In this document: positions 1 to 9,811 of the stretch, piece by piece
Layout: every line of letters begins with the position of its first letter
How positions within the stretch are numbered: the first letter of the stretch is position 1
DNA from: Lodderomyces elongisporus
Taxonomy: Eukaryota; Ascomycota; Pichiomycetes; Serinales; Debaryomycetaceae
DNA: 64,000 nucleotides
Direction: 5' to 3'
Assembly: GCF_030384665.1 (NCBI RefSeq)
Contig: NC_083675.1
Coordinates: 310,001 to 374,000 of the forward strand
Position numbers and translations under genes: made by a program
The notes under the pieces: model-generated
Seen by the model: the letters and a program-made list of their open reading frames with translations, nothing else
Database searches by the model: none
Told to the model about the DNA's origin: nothing

Positions 1-534
1 GTGGTACAAGAGCGATGAAGATATACCGGTACCCATAACGGAGACAAAGTATGCAGGTGAAAAGTTCTTCACCACATCTCCCACAATAAACCGTTCATAA
101 AACGAAACAGCAGGTGATTCGTTGCAAGTCTTTTCCGAATCATCTGAGGAATTGAATTTGCTGTTGTTGTTGTTGTTGTTGTTTTGGTGGTTCTGATTAT
201 TGCGCGCTGAGATGATAGAGTTTAGCGCTGAGTCATAGTCCATTCGATTAGATGCTTGAAATGAGTCCAGTTCTGGTTCCAAGTCTGGATCTACTTCTGG
301 TTCAAATTGTTGGTTGGTTTGTTCTTGAAAAGTGCTTGAGCTGTTTTTGTCATGCAAGGAGTCCTGTGGACAAGTTTGTGAGCAAGTTTCTGGACAAGAT
401 TGTTCTTGGTGTTGAATAGTGGTGAATGATTTTTTCTTATCAGCACTTGAGTTGTCGAGTTCAGCTTCAGAGTAAACCACCGCGGCTGAATCGCCGTGGA
501 GTTGGGGTTCTTGTTGCTCGATATCTTGCCTCAT
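1..534 (-). CDS. SSU1: Sulfite efflux pump, SSU1-like (N-terminal part; C-terminus outside window)
   Basis: Reading leftwards from the ATG at 534 the frame stays open to the window edge, giving 178 residues. The last ~35 residues enter the first membrane segment of a TDT-family (SLAC1/Mae1/Ssu1) transporter: an FYERF motif, then FSPAYFVSVMGTGISSSLLY, which closely resembles the first helix of S. cerevisiae Ssu1 (V-M-G-x-G-I-S-S). Ssu1 exports sulfite across the plasma membrane. Ahead of the helix lies a hydrophilic tail of ~150 residues rich in Q, E, S and N, much longer than in S. cerevisiae Ssu1. It holds six consecutive Asn and a Cys-x3-Cys-x3-Cys cluster at residues 47, 51 and 55. The gene diverges from cysteine dioxygenase, which produces the precursor of sulfite. 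The family call rests on one helix only; another TDT transporter is possible. Confidence 0.75.
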   Translation of the reverse strand, partial: MRQDIEQQEPQLHGDSAAVVYSEAELDNSSADKKKSFTTIQHQEQSCPETCSQTCPQDSLHDKNSSSTFQEQTNQQFEPEVDPDLEPELDSFQASNRMDYDSALNSIISARNNQNHQNNNNNNNSKFNSSDDSEKTCNESPAVSFYERFIVGDVVKNFSPAYFVSVMGTGISSSLLYH

Positions 535-3500
535 CTTTCTCTCTCTCTCTCTTTCTTTTTTTTTTATTCTTCTATCTGTGTGAGTTGAGTTGTATTGCCG
601 AGCCGTTTGAGTGTGGAGAAACAGAGCAAATGACAATTGAAAAATAAAAAACTGTGGCGGAAAGTATCACGAGTGATGATGTGATTGCCTATTTATGTGG
701 CTCCCTCCCTCTTTAATTTCATAAGTTGTGAACAGAAAATTTTTTTTTCTTTTTTTTTTCTTTTTTTCTTTTTTTTCTTTCTTTTTTTTCTTTCTTTTTT
801 TTCTTTCTTTTTTTCTTTCTTTTTTTTTCCCTCACACAATCTAGTAAGAGTTTTTGTGTGTGTATCTGTGGGTGAGATGACACATCGAGTGAAAATACCT
901 CAAGGTCGTGTACGTCGAGAGATATTAACAAAGAGAAAGGGAAACGGAAGGGGAAAGGGAGAGACATAGTGAGATTTAGTGAGTGATAAAAAAGTTATAG
1001 TGGAAACAATAGCGCAGTAATAGCAAGCCAAAGAGGCTTAAGTCACTATTTTCTCAACCTATTCTCAAAGTTATTATTGTTTCTCCCACCATCGATTATT
1101 AAAAATACATATATTATTCTTAGTGTATTTAGCAATGGCAATGACTAACTTTTAGACCAATAAATGAAGTGAATATCAACGGCTATTGCTCTAGATTCTT
1201 TTGTACTTGTGCTGTAGAGATGAAATTTTGCTATAAATGATACAGGAGCCGGTGAAAAGAATGAAATTTAAAGAGAGAGAATACCGTTACGTCGTTCCCG
1301 CGGAGATGATGTATATTTCCCCCTGCTTTCTTTCTTTTCTTTTTCCCTCCCTGAAATTGGGATATAGGTTCGTTGAATGTCATCAAAAGTCATTTAAAGT
1401 CATTAGGGTCATGGGTGAGGAGACGTGAGGGGAAGGGGGAAGGGGGAGTTGTTCCTGCTTGAGTCACAGATGTTATAATTGCTATTGACCAAGAAAAAAA
1501 AACATGAAAAGAGAAAAAAAAAAAAAAGAAATTTCAACTTTTGTTATTCTTACTACTTTTTTGTTACGTCGACCGAGGGTTTGTGGGACTTTTCTTGAAC
1601 AGATGAAAATTATGCACGCAAAGATGGGAGAGAGTAGATGAATGAAAGATAGAGGGATGGTGGGAGCGGCTTTCCACGGAAGCAAAAATTAGAACAGAAA
1701 TAAGAAAAGAAATAATTCATGTATACACACCCACATACACTTTCTCTGAGTATATGGCATTTATCTCTTCCCTGTTTAGAGTTAAAAAAGGAAGGAACAG
1801 ACACATAAACAGACACGCACAAGAGAGAAAAAAAAGAAGGGAATTGTTACAGAGCCGCTCCGTCGCATGGCTCTGCAATTTCAGATGGAGATAAACCGCC
1901 GTCGCCAAAATAGAAATAAAAAAAAAAAAAAAAAAACAATCTGTAGCCCCAACTTGATGCAACCAATCATCAATCTTTCCTTCTATTAAAGCGATGGCCA
2001 AATGGCTTAGCGTGCCAACAGATAATTATAACACCAATTACAAAATAGGATCTGCGGGATTTATCTGTCTAAACACACACACACACTCATATATATATAT
2101 ATATATGTAGATATTTGTATTTACGTATTTACGATAACAGTCACCACCAGCTAGTACTACTACAATCTGGCGAGGAAGAAATAATATACTGCAATGAATA
2201 ACCACTATAGATGTATCGTGACAATAATTTCTGACTTCTTTTTTCTTTTTTTTTTCTATTCATTTGTTTGGTACAAACAGAGAGAAAGAAGAAGAAGAAG
2301 TAGTAGTAGTAGAAGAAGTCAAACACGTCTGTGATGTCTCTTTTGTAAACATTGTAGACACTTGAACTTCAACTGGGAATCTTATAGAAGTTATAGTATC
2401 TGCACCTCTCTTTCATATTCTTCTCTCTTTTTATGGGTTTTCACCTATACAGTAAGACCAACTTCTTTTTCCTCAACACACCGTATCTGCCAGCTGTCAT
2501 CTTGAGCCTCAAAGATATCTTGTGTCCACTGTACTTGCACTAGCACTAGCACATGCTTTTTTTCTCATCCATTTGACTTGAGACTCTTCTGTGCCATTCA
2601 ACCTACTGCCAATCTCTTAGCCACTACATTTGCACAACCCTCCCTTTTCCCCCACACAAACAATATCAACAAACACTGATTTATAATAGACTTAATCTAT
2701 TTTCTCACATCGTCTAACAACAATTATTTATCCAGTGCACCTAACCAAATCCAAATTTAATCTAACTTCCCCCGCCCTCCCTCACCACCACATTGCCAAA
2801 AAATTAGTTTTTATTCACATGGTTTTTTTTACTTTTATTTTTCATAATTCTAATAGTTAGAGTACTTATAGTTGGTCTATGACAACAACGTAATCTACAT
2901 AAAACAGTACAACCACTTGTAATGTATATACAACGCCTCATTCAGTACTTGTAGTAAAAAGATTTAAAGTTGAAAGGAAGCAGAACTGAACCAAATCGAA
3001 AATAAATTACAAACACCACAAATCAGAAGACAGAAAACGTAAATGCAAAAAAAGGAAGAAACATCTGATGACCAATTTCGTTTCCAAAAATGTTTGTAAT
3101 GCGTCTCATCGTCAACTTTGCCAAGTTTTTCTTTGTATCTGGTTCTTTTTTTTGTCATTATTATTATTATTACTTTGTTTTGGTTTATTGTTGTTGTAGG
3201 TTGTATCCAATTTTACTGTGAGAGCGGCTATTCTCTGACTTTGGCCAATAATAAGAGAGAAAGACGGACAATGCAAAATTACTCACTTAGGATATTGTTA
3301 GGCGGAGGTAGTGTACTTTGCTACAATAGCCGACACAGCCGACAAATGTATAATGTTTTTTTTTTTTTAAATGTTGTTTATGTTTTTTTTTTTCTCTTAC
3401 AATTTTGTATGGAAAGGAGGAGGAAAACGAGCGGCCCCTATTATCCCGCTCCTTCCTTTACGCTGCACAAATCTCTCCCCCTCCCTTCCCAAAACAGCAA

Positions 3501-3989
3501 AAAAAAAAAAAAAGAAAATTTTTTTATCTTCTATTTTTTTTATTTTATTTTTTTCTTGTGCTTTATGTATGTTAACATCTCCTATGAGCAAATAAAGACA
3601 TCTTATCATTTGGTTTCCACACACACAGATACGAACCATTATTCATAACTTAAAACCAAAAAAAAAACAATAATAACAACCTGTACTTGTCACGACGTCC
3701 TTGCTCTCCCCTCCACCTGTTACTTCTACAAGAATAATATATAAGGAGCAAGAATTTTCCTCAAGTATTTACAAATCTACAAAAGACTTTTATTTTTTCT
3801 TTTTTCGTCTTTGCTAATCTACATCTTTTCATCAATCACCAAAGCACCCTTTTTGCAATCCACAAACTAACTACTCTTTCACACACACATACATATACCT
3901 ACTTACCCTTATCGTTTATTTTTTTTTTGTCTTTTTGAACACTTATCCTCCAACTAAACAAGAACTATACAGAAAATAAGAACTTAATA
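535..3989. other. Long divergent intergenic region between SSU1-like gene and CDG1
   Basis: About 3.5 kb with no supportable gene. The short open frames here are by-products of homopolymers. It holds a polypyrimidine tract (740-832), a cluster of G-runs at 1405-1447, A-runs near 1505 and 1920, a CA/TA dinucleotide stretch at 2071-2106, and T-rich stretches at 3355-3560. It must contain the promoters of both flanking genes. Confidence 0.7.
740..832. repeat. Polypyrimidine (T/C) tract
   Basis: About 90 bases made almost only of T-runs broken by single C. It lies ~200 bp upstream of the SSU1-like start codon. Such tracts exclude nucleosomes and are common in yeast promoters. Confidence 0.85.
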
Positions 3990-4721
3990 ATGCTTTTAAA
4001 CTCCCACCATTTCAACAACTCATTGACTCCACAGTTACCCAACAATAATACCACAGTTACACAAGTCAACCCAGTCACTCCCCTAACGCATGTTGCTCCA
4101 TCTACACACCCATCAACGCCCGTACCTATCTTCAATGCGAAATTCACTCAACTTATAGACTCTCTCAGAGAACAACTTAAAGGACAAGGACTTACATCGG
4201 CAGATATAGACATCAACAAGATTAGGAGAATCATGGAGCTGTACCAATCAGACCCTCAGGATTGGGCACATTTGGCATTACATGACCCCAGCAGAAACTA
4301 TTCTCGTAATGGTATTGTTGACATCAACGGCAATGCCAACTTGCTCATCCTCGTTTGGTCGCCACACAAATCAAGCGCCATCCATGACCATGCCGATGCT
4401 CATTGCTGTATGAAGATCCTTCAAGGCGAGCTCACGGAGTCTCTATATAAATTGTCACCCGAAGGCAAGCCACAATTGAATAAGGAGACGAAAATGGTGA
4501 AACAAGAAGTTGGCTACATTAGTGATGATATTGGCTTGCACAGAATCACAAACACGCTGGACGAAGTAAGTGTCAGCTTACATCTATATACCCCACCATA
4601 TGCTAGTATGTATGGCTGCTCCATGTACGAAATGAATGGAGCAAAGCATCATGTTGACATGTCCAAATACTATAGCTGGCAAGGACAACTAGTCAATGAT
4701 AAGAATTCACTGAGCTGTTGA
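3990..4721 (+). CDS. CDG1: Cysteine dioxygenase
   Basis: Converts L-cysteine to cysteine sulfinate with O2, the first step of cysteine catabolism towards sulfite. The 243-residue protein has the cupin iron site: His132 and His134 in IHDHADAHC, and His184 in GLHRITN. Both partners of the family's Cys-Tyr cofactor are present: Cys139, seven residues after His132 as in mammalian enzymes, and Tyr200 in [10 protein letters not shown] ~50-residue Thr/Pro/Asn-rich N-terminal extension precedes the conserved domain. CTG codons encode residues 84 and 190; animal enzymes have Ala and Ser there, supporting CTG = Ser. In C. albicans, Cdg1 and Ssu1 act in sequence in cysteine-derived sulfite production and export; here the two genes are divergent neighbours. 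Confidence 0.93.
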   Translation: MLLNSHHFNNSLTPQLPNNNTTVTQVNPVTPLTHVAPSTHPSTPVPIFNAKFTQLIDSLREQLKGQGLTSADIDINKIRRIMELYQSDPQDWAHLALHDPSRNYSRNGIVDINGNANLLILVWSPHKSSAIHDHADAHCCMKILQGELTESLYKLSPEGKPQLNKETKMVKQEVGYISDDIGLHRITNTLDEVSVSLHLYTPPYASMYGCSMYEMNGAKHHVDMSKYYSWQGQLVNDKNSLSC

Positions 4722-5101
4722 AGCAAAGTAGAGTTGAATAAAACCTCGATACTATTTTTCTATCAACAAATTTAAATTAAAACAAGTTTAAATTGAATTA
4801 AATTAAATGCCGAAAGAAACAAACAAACAAACTAATAAATGCTAATTAAAAAAAATATATATATATAATAATGATAATTTGCTAATAAACCAAAGAGATT
4901 AGATATGTAATCCTTTTTGTATTGTTTATCAATTAAATTTCCACCTCTTCTGTCACCCTCGCTCTCTTTGTTTTTTCAAGACATGCAAAAAAACAAATAC
5001 AAAAACAAAAACAAGAACAAAAACAAGAACAAAACTGTCTATCTATTTCATCCACTCTTTCAGCTTGCCTACTACTTTCTCTTACTTTATTCACCACTTG
5101 G
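4722..5101. other. Convergent intergenic region with A-rich repeat
   Basis: Gene-free stretch between the 3' ends of CDG1 and the permease gene. It includes a short TA run near 4855 and an A-rich (AAAAACAAGAAC)-type array at 4986-5034. No RNA gene seen. Confidence 0.6.
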
Positions 5102-6841
5102 CTATCTCTTAAACCTCTTGAGTTCAAGGTACCTCACACATGGGTAAGTAATACCAGTAAATCCAAAAGCCAAAAACATTCCTAAATCTCCACCATACTC
5201 GCCAATTTTGGCAGCCAATGGACCACGATAATATACTTGATTCATCCCGACAACAGCACCCGCAACACCACAACAAAAAGCAATACAGGCAGCAATACCC
5301 ATTGTCCTACCATTTGGTCGATTCCAATTTTTCCAATTGTAAAGATTTTTGAGCTCCTGGTCGCTATCACGAGAAGCATCTATACCATATCCATTTCCAT
5401 AATCTTTTGCCACATTTTGTCCTAGATTCTGTCCCAGATTCTGTCCAAAATCACCATCCACTCCTACTCCAAATTCAGAGTCAGAACTAGAGCCAACCTC
5501 AAACTCCCGTTCATGAAACTTTCGAACAGTGACCGTTGATCTAAAGAATAAATTTTCCTCAAGCAACAAAGCAATATACATCGAAATCCAATAACCCAAC
5601 ATCGGCAAGAAATTACTCAAGATTGTCGAGAAATGCTCCTTACCAACAAGGGATAACACGATATAAATGACAGAAACAAGTGTTGCCCAAACCCACCTGG
5701 GGACAAACACTAGAAACTTGTTAATCAATTGAAACTCAAATGCCACAGAATACGTATTCATAATATTGTTTGTAATCAACGATAAAAACAATAGTGAAGT
5801 AAGCGCCTTGGACTGGTCAAATGCCTCAAAAATCAATTCACCAACACCGTTTCGATTGTAAGCTTCCAGCCAAGGTCCATAGGAATATGCTATCGTCCCA
5901 CAAATGGTTGCTGGAATAGCAACAAGTGTAGTTGGAATAGCTATTCCAAGAAACGTAATGAAAAACACCCTTGTCGAAGAAGTGCTTTCAGGGAAAAGAA
6001 TATAATAATCTGATGCACAACTTCCCCAGGTGGCAGTCACCGAATATCCAATTGCGAAAAAAGATAACCAATTACCTTGCCATGTCAACTTATCAATTCC
6101 CAAATCATCAATCATACTGTTGGCTTGACCAACATACCCAATCTTTTTGCATACATCAACGTAGAAAAATATCGTGCTCACAAATATGGGAATTGATAAT
6201 AACGTTTGAAACCTCAAAACAAACTTGATACCAAACACTGCAACAACCAAACTTATTATCGCAACAACAACAATACCAACACTCAAGCTTATAGAGTGGT
6301 TCATGGCCAGTAAGATTTGACCGCCCAACACACAGTTCACTACTGACCATCCAATACCACCAACAATGGCAATCACGGCAACAACGATAACACCCCATTC
6401 GCCAAAAATAAACCGTGCAGTAACCATTTGTCTACAACCAGACTTGGGACCCATTGTGGAGCAATATGCAGCAGCCAAGCATCCAATATTCATTGAAATC
6501 AAACCACAAACTAAGGAATCCTTCAAGTTCAAACTAAACAATAGCGTCGGCAAGAAAAACGACGACATTGAAGTTAAGCCACCACATGCAGCCCACCAAA
6601 GCCCAACCACTTCAAGAAGTTGTATTGTTGTAGACTTTGATTTAGCAAATTCCTCCCTTTCCTCAGGCGAGACCCTTTCAATACCTCTGGTTTCAATCCC
6701 AAGAGAATCAAGTTGATATATCCATTTGATATACTTTGAAAACTTGTGATAGCTTAGTGACTCCAGTTGTTCAGTAGAGGCGACTGATTCAAAGTCTGTT
6801 TGATCTTTCCTGATACTCTGATTGTCCTGCTGTGCCTTCAT
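5102..6841 (-). CDS. FCY2: Purine-cytosine permease (NCS1 family, FCY2-like)
   Basis: A proton-coupled plasma-membrane importer of cytosine and purines. The 579-residue protein has about twelve hydrophobic segments and family motifs GLWWAACGGLTSMSSFFLPT, MGPKSGCRQMVTARF and GGIGWSVVNCVLGGQ. I prefer the ATG at 6841. The upstream in-frame ATG at 6922 adds 27 residues but lies only ~25 bp from a TTTAAATA element that could be the TATA box. Between the last two helix pairs there is a hydrophilic loop with a repeated GQNLGQN unit and Gly/Asp-rich sequence. I know no counterpart of this loop in S. cerevisiae Fcy2, so it is probably a lineage-specific expansion. CTG-clade yeasts carry several FCY2-type paralogues (FCY21 and others), so the exact member is uncertain. 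Confidence 0.85.
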   Translation of the reverse strand: MKAQQDNQSIRKDQTDFESVASTEQLESLSYHKFSKYIKWIYQLDSLGIETRGIERVSPEEREEFAKSKSTTIQLLEVVGLWWAACGGLTSMSSFFLPTLLFSLNLKDSLVCGLISMNIGCLAAAYCSTMGPKSGCRQMVTARFIFGEWGVIVVAVIAIVGGIGWSVVNCVLGGQILLAMNHSISLSVGIVVVAIISLVVAVFGIKFVLRFQTLLSIPIFVSTIFFYVDVCKKIGYVGQANSMIDDLGIDKLTWQGNWLSFFAIGYSVTATWGSCASDYYILFPESTSSTRVFFITFLGIAIPTTLVAIPATICGTIAYSYGPWLEAYNRNGVGELIFEAFDQSKALTSLLFLSLITNNIMNTYSVAFEFQLINKFLVFVPRWVWATLVSVIYIVLSLVGKEHFSTILSNFLPMLGYWISMYIALLLEENLFFRSTVTVRKFHEREFEVGSSSDSEFGVGVDGDFGQNLGQNLGQNVAKDYGNGYGIDASRDSDQELKNLYNWKNWNRPNGRTMGIAACIAFCCGVAGAVVGMNQVYYRGPLAAKIGEYGGDLGMFLAFGFTGITYPCVRYLELKRFKR

Positions 6842-7515
6842 TATTTCTTTGTTTCCTTCTTTGTTTCCTTGTTTATCAGGTCTTTGTTTGATGGTTAATA
6901 AATAAACCAAACATGTTTTCAATTGGAAAAGTTCATGGCTATTTAAAGTACAAAATTTTTTTTTTTCTTTAAAAAAGAAGGAGTTGAGGAGGGATTATGG
7001 ATATTGTTATTAAACTATTGAAATTGAAAAAAAGGTTTTCTTTATGCATAAAACTTCTAAGCGCATAACTGCGCGGCTAGTTTAATACATAAAAGTATAT
7101 GTATATACTTTTATATTTATGTAAGCAACATATTTGCATAAATTTTTTTGTTTTGTTTTTTTTTTCCATTCACTTTTAGGGATCAACTACCTCAAAAATG
7201 TTAGTAAAAGAAAAAAGAAAGCTTTTGACAAGAATAGATTGGAGAGGGAATGTTTACAGCATAAACACCTTTCAAAGCTTGGAACTTTAAAGTCCATTCA
7301 CAGGGTGACAATCCGTATTTAGTAAATTTTTTTTTCAATTTTTATTTTTTTCTTTACTTTTTTTGAATTCGAATTAAATTCTTCACCTATTCTCCTTGTT
7401 GATTGTTATTCACTTTCTCCCCCTTTTTATTGCCAGTTTCCTTTTGATCTTTTCCCAAGTGTCAATCCTCTTGCAGCATTAACATTGGTTTACAATTCTC
7501 AGCTTCGATTCCAAA
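6842..7515. other. Divergent promoter region with a perfect inverted repeat
   Basis: Separates the permease and TENA-family genes. Contains T-runs and, at 7089-7114, a perfect 12-bp inverted repeat around a 2-bp spacer, made of TATA-like sequence. No gene supported. Confidence 0.6.
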
Positions 7516-8181
7516 ATGTCGTTTTTCATTACCAAACATAGTGACTTGTACAACAAATCAGTAACTCACCCATTGACTACTGAGCTCTGCAAGGGTACAC
7601 TTCCAAACCATGTCTTATTTACATATTTAAACCAGGACTTGAAATTCTTCAATTTGGGATTGAGTGTTATGGGCAAGGCCCTAGCCATGTGTCCCAACCC
7701 GGAATCCCGAGTACGCTTGGCTAGACAAATTGGGTTCTTTGCAAATGATGAAAATTTGTATTTTACAAAGACATTGGAGGAGCTAGAGCACGAGGACTTG
7801 TCGCAAGTTGCCAAGTTGAAAAGCAATGGATTGGTTTTGCCTGAAGTGCAAGAGTATTTGGATTTCATGAAACGTGCAATCTACAATTACGATTATGTTC
7901 AGATTGCCACCTTCTTGTACGTGATGGAAAAGATTTACTTGGATTGGGCAACCTCGGAACTAGCAAAGGAAAAGTCCAAATCAAACTTGCCATACAAATA
8001 CCAAGAATGGATCAATTTGCATACCGGAAAGGCTTTTACTGAGTGGGTCGAGTTTTTGGAAAAAGAGGTTGTAGATAATACCAAATCAACTGACGACAAA
8101 AAAAAGAGTGAAGATACATTTGTTGAAACTGTGAAATTGGAGATTGGCTTTTTCGAATCCTGTTACTCCTATAGAGATTAG
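7516..8181 (+). CDS. TENA/THI-4 family protein (PET18-like)
   Basis: A 221-residue all-alpha protein covering the whole TENA/THI-4 (thiaminase II-like) domain. It starts FFITKHSDLYNKSVTHPL and ends IGFFESCYSY, both typical for the family. Length matches S. cerevisiae Pet18 rather than the fused Thi20. The position of the catalytic Cys of bacterial TenA falls in ATFLYVMEKIYLDW (residues 131-144), where I see Val/Met/Glu and no Cys. It therefore resembles the Cys-less TenA subgroup, and classical thiaminase II activity is doubtful. A role in salvage of thiamine breakdown products is inference. The start at 7516 is the first ATG and fits the domain start. Confidence 0.8.
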   Translation: MSFFITKHSDLYNKSVTHPLTTELCKGTLPNHVLFTYLNQDLKFFNLGLSVMGKALAMCPNPESRVRLARQIGFFANDENLYFTKTLEELEHEDLSQVAKLKSNGLVLPEVQEYLDFMKRAIYNYDYVQIATFLYVMEKIYLDWATSELAKEKSKSNLPYKYQEWINLHTGKAFTEWVEFLEKEVVDNTKSTDDKKKSEDTFVETVKLEIGFFESCYSYRD

Positions 8182-8471
8182 TCTATAGTTTGTCAAAACA
8201 ACTACAAAGTATTCATGTGTAGTGAATAGAAAAAAGAGATTATATTAGTAATAAACTAAATACAGATTAATAGTCATATGCTCTTATAGATCATACTTGT
8301 ATATTCACGGCGCAATGGAGAAAAAAGTTTAATCAAACTATAAACACATAACTATATTACAAGACGACGCATTCCATATTTACATTCAAATTCAGTAATC
8401 AAATTGAGATTTGATTCTTTCGAATTTTGGTTTTATATATTTTTTTTTTTGTTTTTTTTTGGAAAGCTAAA

Positions 8472-9395
8472 CTATTTATAGAGAAATGAGAAAAAGCCAT
8501 TTTGTTGTGCTTCTCTCTTGGCTTTTGGAACATATGCTCGTGCACACTGGGTGATCTTCTCTGCACTATCAGCGGCGTTGGCTTCACGTCCAATAACATC
8601 AACAAAATTACCTTCGGGATCAAGCACGTAAAAGAATATACTGTGGTCCACGAGGTAATCCTGTCCCGGAGCATGTTCGGGCGTCAGGAAGTATACCCGG
8701 TATTTCTTACATGTATTTTTCACTTGTTCATAAGTTCCCGTGAGTCCAATGATTCCTTCATGGAAATCTTTCAAGTATGCAGCTAACATTTCCTTGCTGT
8801 CTCTTGCCGGGTCACATGTAATGAAAACAGGTTGCATTTCAACATTATTTTTTTGCAAGATATCCAACATTTCGCCTAGTTTATCCAACTCCTCGGGACA
8901 AACATCTGGACAATGCGTGAATCCAAAGTAAAGTATAGAGAATCTTTTTTCATTTGGATCAATCAAATTCTCTTGCGTGAATTTTTCGCCATTAGTATCC
9001 TCCAAAGTAAACGCACCTCCAATCAAAGGCTTACCAATCTTACGATTCTGCTCCATCTCACGAGCCTGGTGTAATCTTGCTTTTTCATTTTGGAAAAAAT
9101 AAGTTCCCACACCACCAACAAGCATGAGCAATACCACTGCTTTCCATGTGGCAAATTCAAGGCCGCCACCAACACTATAGTTTTTTTGAGACTCTTTAGA
9201 TCCACCAATCGCAACTCTGCTCAATGGTCTTCTTTTCTTGGTAGATGCATCACTTTCCGCTTCGGCATTTGTCTTGGCTTTTGACTGTTCTTCTTGAAAC
9301 CTGTTGAAGGATTGGATGAATGTACGACGAGGTGTTACTAGTAGTAACCTTCTAGCTGTACTAGCTTGAAATTTGAAAACATTTCTACTCATCAT
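8472..9395 (-). CDS. SCO1: Copper chaperone for cytochrome c oxidase, SCO1/SCO2 family
   Basis: A mitochondrial inner-membrane protein that passes copper to the CuA site of cytochrome c oxidase subunit 2. The 307-residue protein shows a basic presequence (residues 1-35), one membrane helix (TWKAVVLLMLVGGVGTYFF, ~83-101) and a thioredoxin-fold domain. Copper ligands are visible: Cys162 and Cys166 in HCPDVCPEEL, and His251 in YLVDHSIFF. Two ATGs are adjacent at the start (9395 and 9392). S. cerevisiae has the paralogues SCO1 and SCO2; only one is present here. A run of 9 T and 14 G (9421-9443 on the plus strand) sits directly upstream of the start codon. Confidence 0.95.
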   Translation of the reverse strand: MMSRNVFKFQASTARRLLLVTPRRTFIQSFNRFQEEQSKAKTNAEAESDASTKKRRPLSRVAIGGSKESQKNYSVGGGLEFATWKAVVLLMLVGGVGTYFFQNEKARLHQAREMEQNRKIGKPLIGGAFTLEDTNGEKFTQENLIDPNEKRFSILYFGFTHCPDVCPEELDKLGEMLDILQKNNVEMQPVFITCDPARDSKEMLAAYLKDFHEGIIGLTGTYEQVKNTCKKYRVYFLTPEHAPGQDYLVDHSIFFYVLDPEGNFVDVIGREANAADSAEKITQCARAYVPKAKREAQQNGFFSFLYK

Positions 9396-9811
9396 TTTTG
9401 AATTGTATTGTTATGTGTATTTTTTTTTTGGGGGGGGGGGGGGAAACCTAAAGGATTATAGGTGTTTGCGTACAATTGCCCTTTCCCTATTTTCCATTCT
9501 CTTCTTTTTTAAAAAAAATTCAGAATTCATCTACATCACCCCAGAAGTGACATGGGTCATACGCAAACGACACGACCTTTTCCGGATTTGTATATATATA
9601 TATATATATTATTTTTTTCTTTTTTTTTTTTTGCGGCAATCATCAAGAGTACCTTTTAGAGCATCACTCTCTGCGAAATACACTCTCGATTACTTTACGT
9701 AGATACACGAGCGTAGGTTTGAGTTTGTCTAGTTTTCTGTTTTAGGTCTCTTGAAATTATTGATTTTCATAAATTTCATATATTTTATTTGTTTGCAGTT
9801 ATTTAATCTAG
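9396..9811. other. Divergent SCO1 / SET-gene intergenic region
   Basis: Holds the T9-G14 homopolymer pair at 9421-9443, a (TA)n run at 9592-9609 and a T-run at 9611-9632. Promoters of both genes must lie here. No gene seen. Confidence 0.6.

Noticed and set aside
685..969. Open frames on both strands over the polypyrimidine tract
   Set aside because: The translations are poly-Phe or poly-Lys artefacts of T/C-runs, with no domain and no conserved start.
3118..3648. 176-codon open frame upstream of CDG1
   Set aside because: Made of T-rich translation (Phe/Ile/Val) across homopolymers; frame and composition look noncoding.
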